A DNA stretch of 57,073 bases, taken from contig URWW01000007.1 of NCBI GenBank assembly GCA_900551665.1, forward strand, positions 1 through 57,073, read 5' to 3'. Of the stretch, positions 34,101 through 42,383 are shown one piece after another (the first letter of the stretch is position 1; every line of letters starts with the position of its first letter). Under the pieces are notes generated by a model. It saw only the letters and a program-made list of their open reading frames with translations, did not search any database and was not told where the DNA came from. The translations under genes and the position numbers were made by a program. Origin of the DNA: an uncultured Collinsella sp. (GTDB lineage: Bacteria > Actinomycetota > Coriobacteriia > Coriobacteriales > Coriobacteriaceae).

Positions 34101-34930
34101 GCGTCCTCGCGCGTGAGATAGTGGAAGTCGTTGGTTGCGATGACCTTGACGCCCACCTGCTCGGCGATTTGGATGAGGGTACGGGAAAGTTCCTCGTCGG
34201 TGATGCCGGAATCGGTCGTGATGCCGTGCTCCTGGATCTCGATGTAGAAGTTGCCCGGCTCGAACGTGTCGCGGAAGGTCTCAGCCCACTCGATGGCGGT
34301 CGCCATCTCACCGCGGTCGATGCACTTGGGGATGATGCCGGCGATACACGCGGAGCTGGCGATGAGGCCCTCGCGATGACGGCGCAGGTTGTCCAGCGTC
34401 ACGCGCGGCTTGTAGTAAAAGCCCTGCACGGCGGCCTCGGAGACCGTCTGCATGAGGTTGACGTAGCCCTTCTCGTTCTGGGCGAAGAGCACCATGTGGT
34501 AGAGCTCGGGCTTGCGGTCGCGCGCGAGGGTCTCGTCGGGGGTGAAATACACCTCGCAACCGAAGATGGGCTTGATGACCAGCGGCGGCTTGAGCTCGTC
34601 GATATTGCCCTTCTCGTCCCACATCGCGAGGTCCTTCATGTGCTGCTCGTAACCGCGCGGATCGGACTCTTGATCGGGGCACTCGAGCTCGTCGCGACGG
34701 CCCTTCTCCAAGAAGGACCTGTCGTGGCTCCAGACCTTGTACTCGGGCGTGCCGTGGTTCACGGCGTCGCAGGCGAGGCCGAGCTCGGGGACACCGTACA
34801 TGTAGCCGTGGTCGGTGATGGCCACGGCGGGCATGCCCAGCTCGACGGCGCGCGACACCATGTCCTTGATGCGCGTCGCTCCGTCCAGCATGGAATAGAC
34901 GGTGTGGTTGTGTAGGTGAACGAATGCCAT
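31127..34930 (-). CDS. dnaE: DNA polymerase III alpha subunit
   Basis: Replicative DNA polymerase catalytic subunit, 1267 residues. It opens with the PHP domain (MAFVHLHNHTVYSMLDGATR, then AVAITDHGYMYG). The polymerase domain has GVGPGRGSAAGALVAYAMDI and LSPERTEMPDIDMDFDDERR with the catalytic aspartates, and AYAFNKSHSAGYAIL. Helix-hairpin-helix and OB-fold regions follow (VRFGLAGIRGVGEGVTQAII; MAIVQLEDMEGEATVVVFP). No intein or split is seen. GGAG lies 9 bases before the ATG. No holoenzyme partners are nearby. Confidence 0.97.
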   Translation of the reverse strand: MAFVHLHNHTVYSMLDGATRIKDMVSRAVELGMPAVAITDHGYMYGVPELGLACDAVNHGTPEYKVWSHDRSFLEKGRRDELECPDQESDPRGYEQHMKDLAMWDEKGNIDELKPPLVIKPIFGCEVYFTPDETLARDRKPELYHMVLFAQNEKGYVNLMQTVSEAAVQGFYYKPRVTLDNLRRHREGLIASSACIAGIIPKCIDRGEMATAIEWAETFRDTFEPGNFYIEIQEHGITTDSGITDEELSRTLIQIAEQVGVKVIATNDFHYLTREDAPVQDVVMCIGTNSKIDDPNRIRMEGSEFYMKTEEEMRALFPYCPEACDNTVEIAEKCNVELDWDSIILPNYPLLDPGETHESQFRRECEEGLAKRYGDDWDGREIGGVDIRERFEFEYKVICDKGFAAYFLIVAEYVRWAKQNGIGVGPGRGSAAGALVAYAMDITTFDPLSNGLMFERFLSPERTEMPDIDMDFDDERRLEVIEHVRQLYGPEKVTHVITYSTIKAKQAINDAARVLDYPVYMGQRLSKMVSADPGVKLKQVLEKQPGKEDLYSPDFVEAYQKDEDARRIIDTALSIEGLTRGEGVHACAVLICRDAVNEHVPTKLDTKGGVEITQYEGHTVADMGLLKMDFLGLRTLTVISKAKANIKKSFGIDIDVDAIPFDDPKIFELMSSGRTAGVFQVESAGMTATIKNMKPTEYKHVVALIALYRPGPLGAGMVTSYINRMNGKEPAVSYDPRLDGILGETYGTMVYQEQVMLISVEMCGFSKGESDSRIRKPVAKKKIKMLTDQVFKWSDGEDETIYDHWMNGAEKNGYKRSVAQKIWDDVLEFASYAFNKSHSAGYAILVMQTAWLKAHYPNEYMAAVLTSYTGKTDKIVHYVSACRHDGIAVLPPDINESGTEFTATSEGVRFGLAGIRGVGEGVTQAIIEEREKGGPFKNLHDFVERVDSSQANRRVIEALIKGGAFDSTGYPRRQLMHFVDRDNPENIIDAAVKRQKDRAAGQTSLFDVFGDVEGSGFEVIVPEPDGQEWDRHMKLSFEKEVLGIYVSDHPLRPYEYALAKAREFTLSQIDTGFETMGPTGNAVNQEIPEGKPYWWAGMVSGVGKRVTKNGDPMAIVQLEDMEGEATVVVFPKTYKQCEGYLYGEVDPETGAQLSDAFIRVKGKLERSDRGDQIIAQEIEPLVLSEESNRPKVFEIMVPSSRFSQSNMARLATVLNTNPGGDRVELFIEQADGQTMRAEIPTRVNARSIPLIAEVKGIVGNKGRVTVI

Positions 34931-34970
34931 CCGCTATGGCTCCTAACTGATGTGCTGAGAATACGCAAAT

Positions 34971-35039
34971 CCGTCCCGACCAAAACCTCAATGTAGGGAC
35001 AGTCCCTAAATTGAGGTTTTGGGATGGGCACCGGGACGG
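34971..35039. repeat. Intergenic palindromic repeat, dnaE side
   Basis: The core stem is AAAACCTCAATGTAGGGAC (34982-35000) with 35002-35020, 18 of 19 pairs matching. An outer stem CCGTCCCG (34971-34978) pairs with CGGGACGG (35032-35039), with extra bases in the right arm. The core resembles the palindrome at 47589-47617 (CTCAAT...GGGAC...GTCCC...AAATTGAG). Confidence 0.85.
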
Positions 35040-35140
35040 GGTTCTTTCGAACGCTAACGATTCTAACCGAGTGCGCGGACAGAACGCATGTGCGCCCCCG
35101 GCTCGTGGAAGGCACACAGTGTGTTCGGTTGTGCAAAGCC

Positions 35141-35167
35141 GCACCCGGGTGAATTGCGCCCGGGTGC
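35141..35167 (-). terminator. Probable terminator of addB-addA
   Basis: A 9-bp stem GCACCCGGG/CCCGGGTGC (35141-35149, 35159-35167), 20 bases after the addA stop, followed on the minus strand by GGCTTTGC. Confidence 0.6.
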
Positions 35168-35187
35168 GAGCGACCACATGAAGCCGG

Positions 35188-38100
35188 CTACAGCTCGTAC
35201 GTGACGACCTGGGGCTGCATGGGATCGGCGGGGTCGGGGACCTCGACGCGGACGAACTTGAGCGTCACCTGCTCGTACCCAGCCTTGTGCAAGACGTCGG
35301 CATAGACGCTCGCCTGGAGGGCGTGCTTCTCCTGCAGCTGCTCGGGCGTCTCGAACGGGCTCCCACCGGTCTTGTAGTCGATCAGCAGGGCACGACCGGG
35401 ACGGGTGGGATCGGTGCACAGCAAGTCGATGGCGCCCTCGGCATAAGGCCCGAAGCGCTCCACAAGTCCATCCATGCCGAGGGAGTAGAACGGCACCTCG
35501 GCACGACAACATGGCCAGGCAAGGGCCTCGGCGCGCACGTCGCTGGAAAGCCAGCGCGCAATCGCCTCGTCGAAACGCTCGCGCTGGGTGGCTGTGCAGC
35601 CCCAGTAGCGACACAGGGCGTCGGCACGCTCGGCGGGCAAATCGGCACGGTCGAACTCGATCAGCCACTGGCAAGCGGCATGGAAGGCGCTGCCGAGCGC
35701 CGTCGGGTCTCCCCCATGCGACGGAACGGCCCGCTCATCGTGCGACGCCTCGACTCCATCTGGCACCGCGGCCTCCTCCGTCGCCTCCGCAATAAGGGCC
35801 TTCGCAGGCTCGGGATGGTCCTCGGCCTCCTCATGCAGCTCCGCCGAAACCGACGAGTAGCTGTAGGAATCGCGAAGGCCACGTTCGGCGGGCACGACGC
35901 GCATGTACACGTTCGCGGGCTCCACGAGCGTGAAGGAGTCCATCGGCTCGGATGCCGGGACATCCGCAACCGGGGCATCCGCGTTGGCGACCTCGGCGTT
36001 CGCCTCATATACGGCACCGCCATACGAGAAGTCCCTAAGGGCGATCAGCTCGAAATCGCCCGCTTGGGCGTTGTCGAACACGAGGCGATCGCACGCGAGG
36101 GAGGCCCCGGCGTCGGGCAGGATGCGTTCGAGCACGGTGGGCGTGAGGTCCAGCTCGGGCTTGAACGCGAGGGTCGACCCCTTGCCACGGCCGACGGGGG
36201 CGTCCATCGCGAGCAAGCAGACCTCTCGGGCGCGCGTCATCGCGACGTACAGCAGACGCGCACGCTCCTCGAGGGCGAGGCGGTCCTCCTCGTCGCGCAT
36301 GGACAACCATGCCTCGGCGGCCGACCCGGTCGCGCACACGTCATCGACCAGGCTCGCGTCGAGCCAGGGACCCGTGGCGCCCGAGCCGCTCAGGTACTTC
36401 TTGAACTGCTTCTCAACCTCGGCGCCCTCTATCAGCGACCCGAGCGAATCGCGACAGTCCGGGAAACGGCCCGGCAGCGCGACGAGGTCGAGCGTGCCGT
36501 CATCGCGGCGCACCGACTGCATGCGCGCGGAATTGGAGCGGATGCCGAAGCACTCGGACACCGCGACCACGGGGAACTCGAGGCCCTTGGACGCATGCAC
36601 CGTCATGATGCGGACCGCATTGCCACCCTCCTCGTTGAGGGCTCCCGGCGCCTGCTTACCCGTCAGGAAGCGATCGTAGGCGAGCGCCACCTGACGCGGT
36701 GCATTGCCCAGTTCCGCCTCGGCCTCCGCGACCGCGTCGATGGCCTTGAGGACGTTCGCTGCCTGCGCGCGACCCTCCGCCCCGCGCTCGGCGAGACGGA
36801 CCATCCAGCCGGACTCGTTGACCACGTCGCGCACGATCGAAGCGAGCGGATCCTTCCCCAGGCGCGAGAGAGCGCGGCGCAGGACCGTGCGGGCGCGGGC
36901 GAGCAGCGGAAGGTCGCCGAAGCCCGGGGCATCGTCGTCAAACAGGATGCCGAGCTCGATATTGCGACGGCGGGTCTCGCCGGTCTGTGCGTCCCACGCC
37001 GTTGCCAGCGCGAGAAATTCCTGGACGCCCAACGCGAACAGCGGGGAGGCGAGCACGGGGGCCAGGCCCTGTGCGGTGTCGGCGAGGTTGCCGAGCATAT
37101 GCGCGAGCGCGCGGATGGTCTTGGCCTCCTCCGTGGAGGCGAACACCGAGCCGCCGCTGATCACGCAGTCGAGGCCCTGTGCGCGAATGGCATCCGCATA
37201 GACGCCCGCGCGGGTCATGCCGCCCAACAACAGGACCATGTCGCCTGCGGGTTGACCGGCATCGGCGAGGGCGCGAAACCGCTTGGCGATGGCCTCGGCC
37301 TTGGCCGCCGTGCGCTCCTCGGTGGTGCCGCCCGCGACAAGCAGGGCCTGACGACGCGAGGCGCCCGCGACCCGCAGGCCGTCGGCGCGCCCGTCGTGCG
37401 GGAGCAGGTTGAGGAAGCTGGGCATGATGCCGCCCTGTCCGTCGTCAAAGACGCGTGCGACATACTCGAGCACCTCGGCGTGGCTGCGGAAGTTCTTGAC
37501 GAGCTTGACCACGGACCCCTCGGAACCCGCAGCGGCCCCCTGCTCGATGCGGCGCTGGGCGCGGCGGAACACCTCGCGAAAGCGGTAGATGGACTGCTGA
37601 GCGTCGCCCACGGTGCACAGCGCGCGACCGCCCTCGCCCGTCAGGAAGTTGATGAGGTCGACCTGTTGCTGATCGGTGTCTTGGAACTCGTCGATCATGA
37701 CCATCGCGAATTTGCCCGCATACGCATCGCGGATACGGGGGTGATCGCGCAGCGCCTCATAGGTGAGGCGGAGCAGGTCGTTGTTGTCGAGTGCCGAGCG
37801 CTCCGCCTTGAGCGCGGCATACTCGTCGCCGACGGCGCGGGCAAGGGCGAGTAACTCGTCGAGGGCGGAGCCTCCGAGAGCCAGATAGGCGTTGATGAAG
37901 GCGTCGGCGGCCTCAGCCTTGAGCAAAGCCACCTGCTCCTTGGGAAACGCCTTGCTCGGGCGGGGCATGCCGCAGGCGAGCATGCACGCCGCGAGGTCCC
38001 CGCGCGTCTGCGGACCGCATCCATAGGCCTCGAGGGCATCCAACGCGATGCGCGCGGTCTCGGCTGCCTTGGCACTCGCGCCGAGACATTGGCGGTAGGC

Positions 38101-38715
38101 GTCCATGAGGCCCGAGAAATCCACCGAACCGCGGATGAGGCGCATATCGTCGAAGCCGTGACGCGAGGCGCTTGCGCGCTCGAGCAGGGTGCGTACCAGG
38201 CGCTTGGCGCTCGTGCCCGCCTCAAAGCCGCTCGGGTCCAACTCACCGGACAGCGCGTACCACTCCTGCAGCTCGCGCAAGCCGCCACGTTCCCGCGCAA
38301 TCACGGCATCGACCGCCCGGTCCATAAGCGGGCCGGAGACGGACTCGTCCAAAACGCTGAATTCGGGGTCGAGGCCGAGCTCGAGCGCATGGGCGCGCAG
38401 GATGCGCGAGCACATACCGTGGATCGTCGAGATCCACGCGTCATCGACCTGCAGGGCGATGTCGTCCATGCCCTCCTCGATGAGGGCCCCGCGGACGCGC
38501 TCGCGAATCTCGGCGGCGGCGTCTTTGGTGAACGTGATGGCCAGCACCTGGTCGAGGCTGTGGATGAAGGGGCCGGACTCGGGCGAGAGCGCCCACAAGA
38601 TCCTGCGCGTCAGGGTGAAGGTCTTGCCGGAACCGGCGCCCGCCGAGACGAAAAGCGGTCGGTCGAGAGTCGTCACGATATCGCGCTGCTGCGGCATGAG
38701 GGTGGAAAGGTCCAT
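35188..38715 (-). CDS. addA: AddA-like UvrD-family helicase-nuclease
   Basis: Helicase-nuclease subunit of an AddAB double-strand-break resection enzyme, 1175 residues. Superfamily 1 motifs are clear: PQQRDIVTTLDRPLFVSAGA then GSGKTFTLTRRIL (motif I), AITFTKDAAAEIRERVR (Ia), MVMIDEFQDTDQQQVDL (II), LCTVGDAQQSIYRFR (III), and near residue 690 RIMTVHASKGLEFPVVAVSE (V). The C-terminal PD-(D/E)XK nuclease has EGAIDLLCTDP and ALLIDYKTGG. It begins 3 bases after addB. A stretch at about 930-1010 between helicase and nuclease is low-complexity. Confidence 0.93.
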   Translation of the reverse strand: MDLSTLMPQQRDIVTTLDRPLFVSAGAGSGKTFTLTRRILWALSPESGPFIHSLDQVLAITFTKDAAAEIRERVRGALIEEGMDDIALQVDDAWISTIHGMCSRILRAHALELGLDPEFSVLDESVSGPLMDRAVDAVIARERGGLRELQEWYALSGELDPSGFEAGTSAKRLVRTLLERASASRHGFDDMRLIRGSVDFSGLMDAYRQCLGASAKAAETARIALDALEAYGCGPQTRGDLAACMLACGMPRPSKAFPKEQVALLKAEAADAFINAYLALGGSALDELLALARAVGDEYAALKAERSALDNNDLLRLTYEALRDHPRIRDAYAGKFAMVMIDEFQDTDQQQVDLINFLTGEGGRALCTVGDAQQSIYRFREVFRRAQRRIEQGAAAGSEGSVVKLVKNFRSHAEVLEYVARVFDDGQGGIMPSFLNLLPHDGRADGLRVAGASRRQALLVAGGTTEERTAAKAEAIAKRFRALADAGQPAGDMVLLLGGMTRAGVYADAIRAQGLDCVISGGSVFASTEEAKTIRALAHMLGNLADTAQGLAPVLASPLFALGVQEFLALATAWDAQTGETRRRNIELGILFDDDAPGFGDLPLLARARTVLRRALSRLGKDPLASIVRDVVNESGWMVRLAERGAEGRAQAANVLKAIDAVAEAEAELGNAPRQVALAYDRFLTGKQAPGALNEEGGNAVRIMTVHASKGLEFPVVAVSECFGIRSNSARMQSVRRDDGTLDLVALPGRFPDCRDSLGSLIEGAEVEKQFKKYLSGSGATGPWLDASLVDDVCATGSAAEAWLSMRDEEDRLALEERARLLYVAMTRAREVCLLAMDAPVGRGKGSTLAFKPELDLTPTVLERILPDAGASLACDRLVFDNAQAGDFELIALRDFSYGGAVYEANAEVANADAPVADVPASEPMDSFTLVEPANVYMRVVPAERGLRDSYSYSSVSAELHEEAEDHPEPAKALIAEATEEAAVPDGVEASHDERAVPSHGGDPTALGSAFHAACQWLIEFDRADLPAERADALCRYWGCTATQRERFDEAIARWLSSDVRAEALAWPCCRAEVPFYSLGMDGLVERFGPYAEGAIDLLCTDPTRPGRALLIDYKTGGSPFETPEQLQEKHALQASVYADVLHKAGYEQVTLKFVRVEVPDPADPMQPQVVTYEL

Positions 38716-38718
38716 TGG

Positions 38719-41700
38719 TTACGCGTCCCTCCGCTCGAATCCAAGATCATGGTTGAATGCGCACCGCGCGCCCGGCTTCTCCGCCGCCGAGACGTCGCCC
38801 GCCTCGAGGGCGTCCAACTTGCGCGCGATGGTCTGCTCGACTCGATCGAGCAGCTCGTCGAAGCCCATGGTGCCTCCGTGCTCGGCGTCGGGGAAGCCCG
38901 TCCGCAAACCCGGCACGCGCCCGTCACCAGACTCGACCTCGACGAACTCCTCCGAAACGGCGCCGCGCATGGCGGGAGCGCCGCCCTTGGTCGAGAAATA
39001 GAGGGCACCGCGGGCATCAAGCGCGAGCTCGGAATGGCGCAACGCTTGGGCATAGATGAGCGACTGCGTGTGCTCGGGCAGCCAGTCGGGGTCATCGGCG
39101 GGGACGGTGCCGTCACGCTTGGCGACTGTTGGGTCCGCCAGCTTGAAGGCGTTGACATCCATGCGGTGCTTATAGTCGATGACCATCGCGCGACCCTCCG
39201 CGTCGACGTCCACGCGGTCGATGCGCCCGCCGAGCGGACGCCCGGCGTACTCGACCCCGAGGCCGTTGAAGGAGTACTCGAGGTATGCGGGCGCGAAGGG
39301 CGCCAACGCCCCCGCCTCGTAACGGACCACCGCCTCGAGCTGCGGCAAGATCTCGTCCACCTGCACATGCTCGAGAGCCGAGTGCGCGACGAGCGCAGCG
39401 GAACTCGAGGTCTTGTTGCGCGCGTGCTCCGCACGAACACGATCGAACACATCCCGGAGCTTTTCCAGGCACGCCTCGAGATTCTCAGGCGTGACGCGGG
39501 GGACACCCTCCTCGGCAAGCTCGGTATGCAGGCGATACATGACGTCGTGGACGAAATTGCCCTTCTCCATATTGCCGAATCCCGCATCAAGCGACTGCGG
39601 GCGAACTCGTGAGGACATGAACCAGCACAGAGGGCAGGTCACGTACCCCTCGATCTGGGAGGCGGACAGCTGACGCGGCACGAGGCGCGATGGGTCGTTT
39701 GGGTCACGCTGGTAGAGCACCAGGTGGCGGATGGCGTCCTCGCCCAGCTCCTGCGGGGGAAGGCACGCCACGCTCCGACGCTTCAGGCCCATGCCGGCGG
39801 CGGTGTCGAGATCGGCCACGATATCGCCCTCGCCCACCGAGGTCACGGTCACGGCACGTCCCGCCGCGCGGACGGCAGCGGTGAGCTCCGTCCACATCGC
39901 TGCGGGATAGCGGTCCTTGGCCTGACGGTCGTGCGTCACACGGGCCAGAACTGCATGGCTACGTGCGGCCGCCAGCGCGCGGTCGAACAGGTCGCGCAGG
40001 CGGGCGGCGGGCTCAAGCTCCACGGGAGCGGCGCCGAGCTTGGCGGCGAGGGTCGCAAGCGCGCCCTCCTCATGCGAAAGCGGGAAGTTGTCGACATCCA
40101 CGTCGGCGACGAAGACAGCGTCCACGGAACCGGCGGGCAGCAAGGCCGCTTCGGCGAGCGTCATGAACCGCACGCAGGGCATATCCGCATCGCCCTCGTA
40201 GCCCGTGTGCGCAAAGTCAGTCGACTCCGCGCGACGGCGGGCGGAGACGGTCAGGCCATCCAACACCGTGACGGCGGCGGATTGCGGGACGTCCAACTCG
40301 CGAGCGACATCGGTCAACGTCTCGATGGCCTTGGCGGCCATGGACACCTCGACTCCGGCGCGAACCGAGCCGTCCCTCCAACCGAATGCGCTGGGGGGCA
40401 GGGCGGTGGCGACGGCACACATGGCTTTGAGGGCCGAGACCGGACGCTCCTGCCACAAATAGGAGACGACGCTCGCGCACACAGCGGGCACCTGCGCATA
40501 GGGCTTGGACTGGTCGGAGCGCTCACGCTTGGTCGTCATTTGGCTCTGATAGCTCTGCAGCGTGCGCAGAACCGCCTCGGGCGTCAGAGATCGGTTGGAT
40601 CGGATCTTCTTGTCGAACATCCGGGCGGAATTGGAATCCATGCCGGAAAGCGGCGAGTAAAGCCAATCGGCGAGCTCCGGCGCAGGCCACCACGTCGCCG
40701 CGCGCTCGGGGTCCTCCCCCGCCTCCTTCATGCGCGCGACCACATCGGACAGGGCAGCGAACTGACGGCCGACCGCGGTCTGGCCGAACCGGGCGACCAA
40801 CGCGCACTCCGAGCTGATTCCGCGAGCCGCCAGGCGGGGCGAGACCTCTTCGAACACCTCGGAGGGACGGGCGGCGGCCACCACCACATCGCGCCCATCC
40901 CCCACGAGATCGGCAAGGGCGCGCGCATAGGCGGCGCCGCGGGCATGCGGGCCTGCGACCTCGAGGAACTCGGAGTCCCCCTGGAAGCGCGACGCGGGGC
41001 GGCCGTCATCGAGCCCGACCGTCTCGACGGAGGCGTCGAGCTCCGATGCGAGCGAACGCTGGTCGGGATTGAGGAGCAAGGCGACCTCGCCCGCACCGGC
41101 AACGGCCCTCAAAAGGCGCATCACGTGGCCAGGCAGACGGGGAACATCGCGCACGGCGACGAAGCGCGCGCACGCAGGGGCGCCATCCCCGACAAGGTCC
41201 GCCAAGATGGACGCGGCCTCCGAAGCCTCGACGAGGCCGCGCGCGGCAAGCATGTCGGCATAAGCGCGCACCAGGCAAAACACCACCCGCTCAGATTCGC
41301 CGCCGGGCTCGGCCTCCCCCCTCCCCAGCACGGAGGAGGCGGCGATCTCGGGCAGCAGGGCCTCGGCGACCTGGGAGATGAGGTGCGTCGTTCCCGGGTT
41401 ATCGCGCAGCGGGGCGATCTGGCCGGCATCTCGCCGGCCCATGAGAGCCGAGACGAGCATGCGGCGCTCAAGCGGAGACACCACGCGACGGCCATCGCCG
41501 AAGAGCTCCCACAACCCCTCGATCCAAGCCTCGGGCGTTGTCACGTCGACGCCCGTGCCGATGCGCGCGTCCGCCAAGGCGCGACGACACACGTCGCGCT
41601 CGGCGAACGAGGGCACCAACAGCGTGGCGCGGCCGCACGCGCGTACGGCATCCTCGAGCAGCGATATCTCGGCACCCGTGAGTGCCGTCACGGATTGCGT

Positions 41701-41721
41701 CGTATAGACTTTCAGCCCCAT
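38719..41721 (-). CDS. addB: AddB-like PD-(D/E)XK nuclease subunit
   Basis: Partner subunit of AddA, about 1000 residues. It has an inactivated-helicase N-terminal part typical of AddB and a C-terminal nuclease (SASQIEGYVTCPLCWFMSSR; FVHDVMYRLH; GGRIDRVDVDAEGRAMVIDY with the catalytic D ... DYK; TQSLIYAQAL). The iron-sulfur staple usual in AddB seems incomplete: the CPLC pair is present but the C-terminal end has a single cysteine (GARCAFNHDLGF) instead of C-x2-C-x5-C. Three in-frame starts (41748, 41730, 41721) are possible; 41721 has GAGGA 8 bases upstream, and 41748 has AGGA too. Confidence 0.88.
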   Translation of the reverse strand: MGLKVYTTQSVTALTGAEISLLEDAVRACGRATLLVPSFAERDVCRRALADARIGTGVDVTTPEAWIEGLWELFGDGRRVVSPLERRMLVSALMGRRDAGQIAPLRDNPGTTHLISQVAEALLPEIAASSVLGRGEAEPGGESERVVFCLVRAYADMLAARGLVEASEAASILADLVGDGAPACARFVAVRDVPRLPGHVMRLLRAVAGAGEVALLLNPDQRSLASELDASVETVGLDDGRPASRFQGDSEFLEVAGPHARGAAYARALADLVGDGRDVVVAAARPSEVFEEVSPRLAARGISSECALVARFGQTAVGRQFAALSDVVARMKEAGEDPERAATWWPAPELADWLYSPLSGMDSNSARMFDKKIRSNRSLTPEAVLRTLQSYQSQMTTKRERSDQSKPYAQVPAVCASVVSYLWQERPVSALKAMCAVATALPPSAFGWRDGSVRAGVEVSMAAKAIETLTDVARELDVPQSAAVTVLDGLTVSARRRAESTDFAHTGYEGDADMPCVRFMTLAEAALLPAGSVDAVFVADVDVDNFPLSHEEGALATLAAKLGAAPVELEPAARLRDLFDRALAAARSHAVLARVTHDRQAKDRYPAAMWTELTAAVRAAGRAVTVTSVGEGDIVADLDTAAGMGLKRRSVACLPPQELGEDAIRHLVLYQRDPNDPSRLVPRQLSASQIEGYVTCPLCWFMSSRVRPQSLDAGFGNMEKGNFVHDVMYRLHTELAEEGVPRVTPENLEACLEKLRDVFDRVRAEHARNKTSSSAALVAHSALEHVQVDEILPQLEAVVRYEAGALAPFAPAYLEYSFNGLGVEYAGRPLGGRIDRVDVDAEGRAMVIDYKHRMDVNAFKLADPTVAKRDGTVPADDPDWLPEHTQSLIYAQALRHSELALDARGALYFSTKGGAPAMRGAVSEEFVEVESGDGRVPGLRTGFPDAEHGGTMGFDELLDRVEQTIARKLDALEAGDVSAAEKPGARCAFNHDLGFERRDA

Positions 41722-41850
41722 GCTCCCCATCCTCGGTAGAAGTTGCATAGCCCTATCCTACACGCCCGCGCGGACACCATCGCGCTCCGAAGGACACGCG
41801 CCCGCGCAATCGCACCAAGGTGCGGGCTCCCTCCCGACACGCAAGAGAAA

Positions 41851-41884
41851 CCGCCCCCCGCAACCTTGTGGCCGCGAGGGGCGG
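41851..41884 (-). terminator. Terminator of the TrpR-like gene
   Basis: CCGCCCC (41851-41857) pairs with GGGGCGG (41878-41884); on the minus strand TTTCTCTT follows. It is 25 bases past the stop. Confidence 0.7.
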
Positions 41885-41909
41885 AATCGTCTGACCGTGC
41901 TGGCCCGCG

Positions 41910-42206
41910 CTACTGATCGCCGAACTTGACAAGCACCTTGCGGTAGCCGCCGTACTCGCCGTTGAGCGACTTGGAGACGCGGCTCACCGTGGTTGAGGAG
42001 GCGCCGGTACGGGCCTGGACCTCGACATAGGGCTCGCCCTCATCCAGATACCGGGCGACCTGCAGGCGCTGGGCGAAATCGCAGATCTCGCGCGGGGTGC
42101 ACAGATCGGTCAGGAACGCGCGAATCTCATCGGGGCCCTCAACGAGCTGAAACGCCTCGACGAGCTGGTCCACATCGGGACGCTCGAACATCTTCTCGAT
42201 ATTCAA
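41910..42206 (-). CDS. YerC/YecD-type TrpR-like DNA-binding protein
   Basis: Small DNA-binding protein of the Trp-repressor-like superfamily. The conserved stretch is FLTDLCTPREICDFAQRLQV, followed by ARYLDEGEPYVEVQARTGAS and STTVSRVSKSLN (recognition helix), near full family length (98 residues here). Targets are unknown. The start is uncertain: TTG at 42206 has GGTGG 5 bases upstream and fits family length; ATG at 42191 has no clear site; a GTG at 42293 would add 29 unrelated residues. The gene is followed by a terminator and probably monocistronic. Confidence 0.88.
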   Translation of the reverse strand: MNIEKMFERPDVDQLVEAFQLVEGPDEIRAFLTDLCTPREICDFAQRLQVARYLDEGEPYVEVQARTGASSTTVSRVSKSLNGEYGGYRKVLVKFGDQ

Positions 42207-42383
42207 CGGAACCACCAACCTTGCCGCATTGGGCACACAACCGCCCTGGCGATGCGCCGAGGGCATCCATAACGTAAAAATGGCAGCGCGCACGCCACCT
42301 TGGCACAGTTTATCACAGTAGCGCGCTAAAGCACTCCATGCGGGCGGACGGGGGCGCGCCGTCGGTGAAGGGCGCGTCGGACC

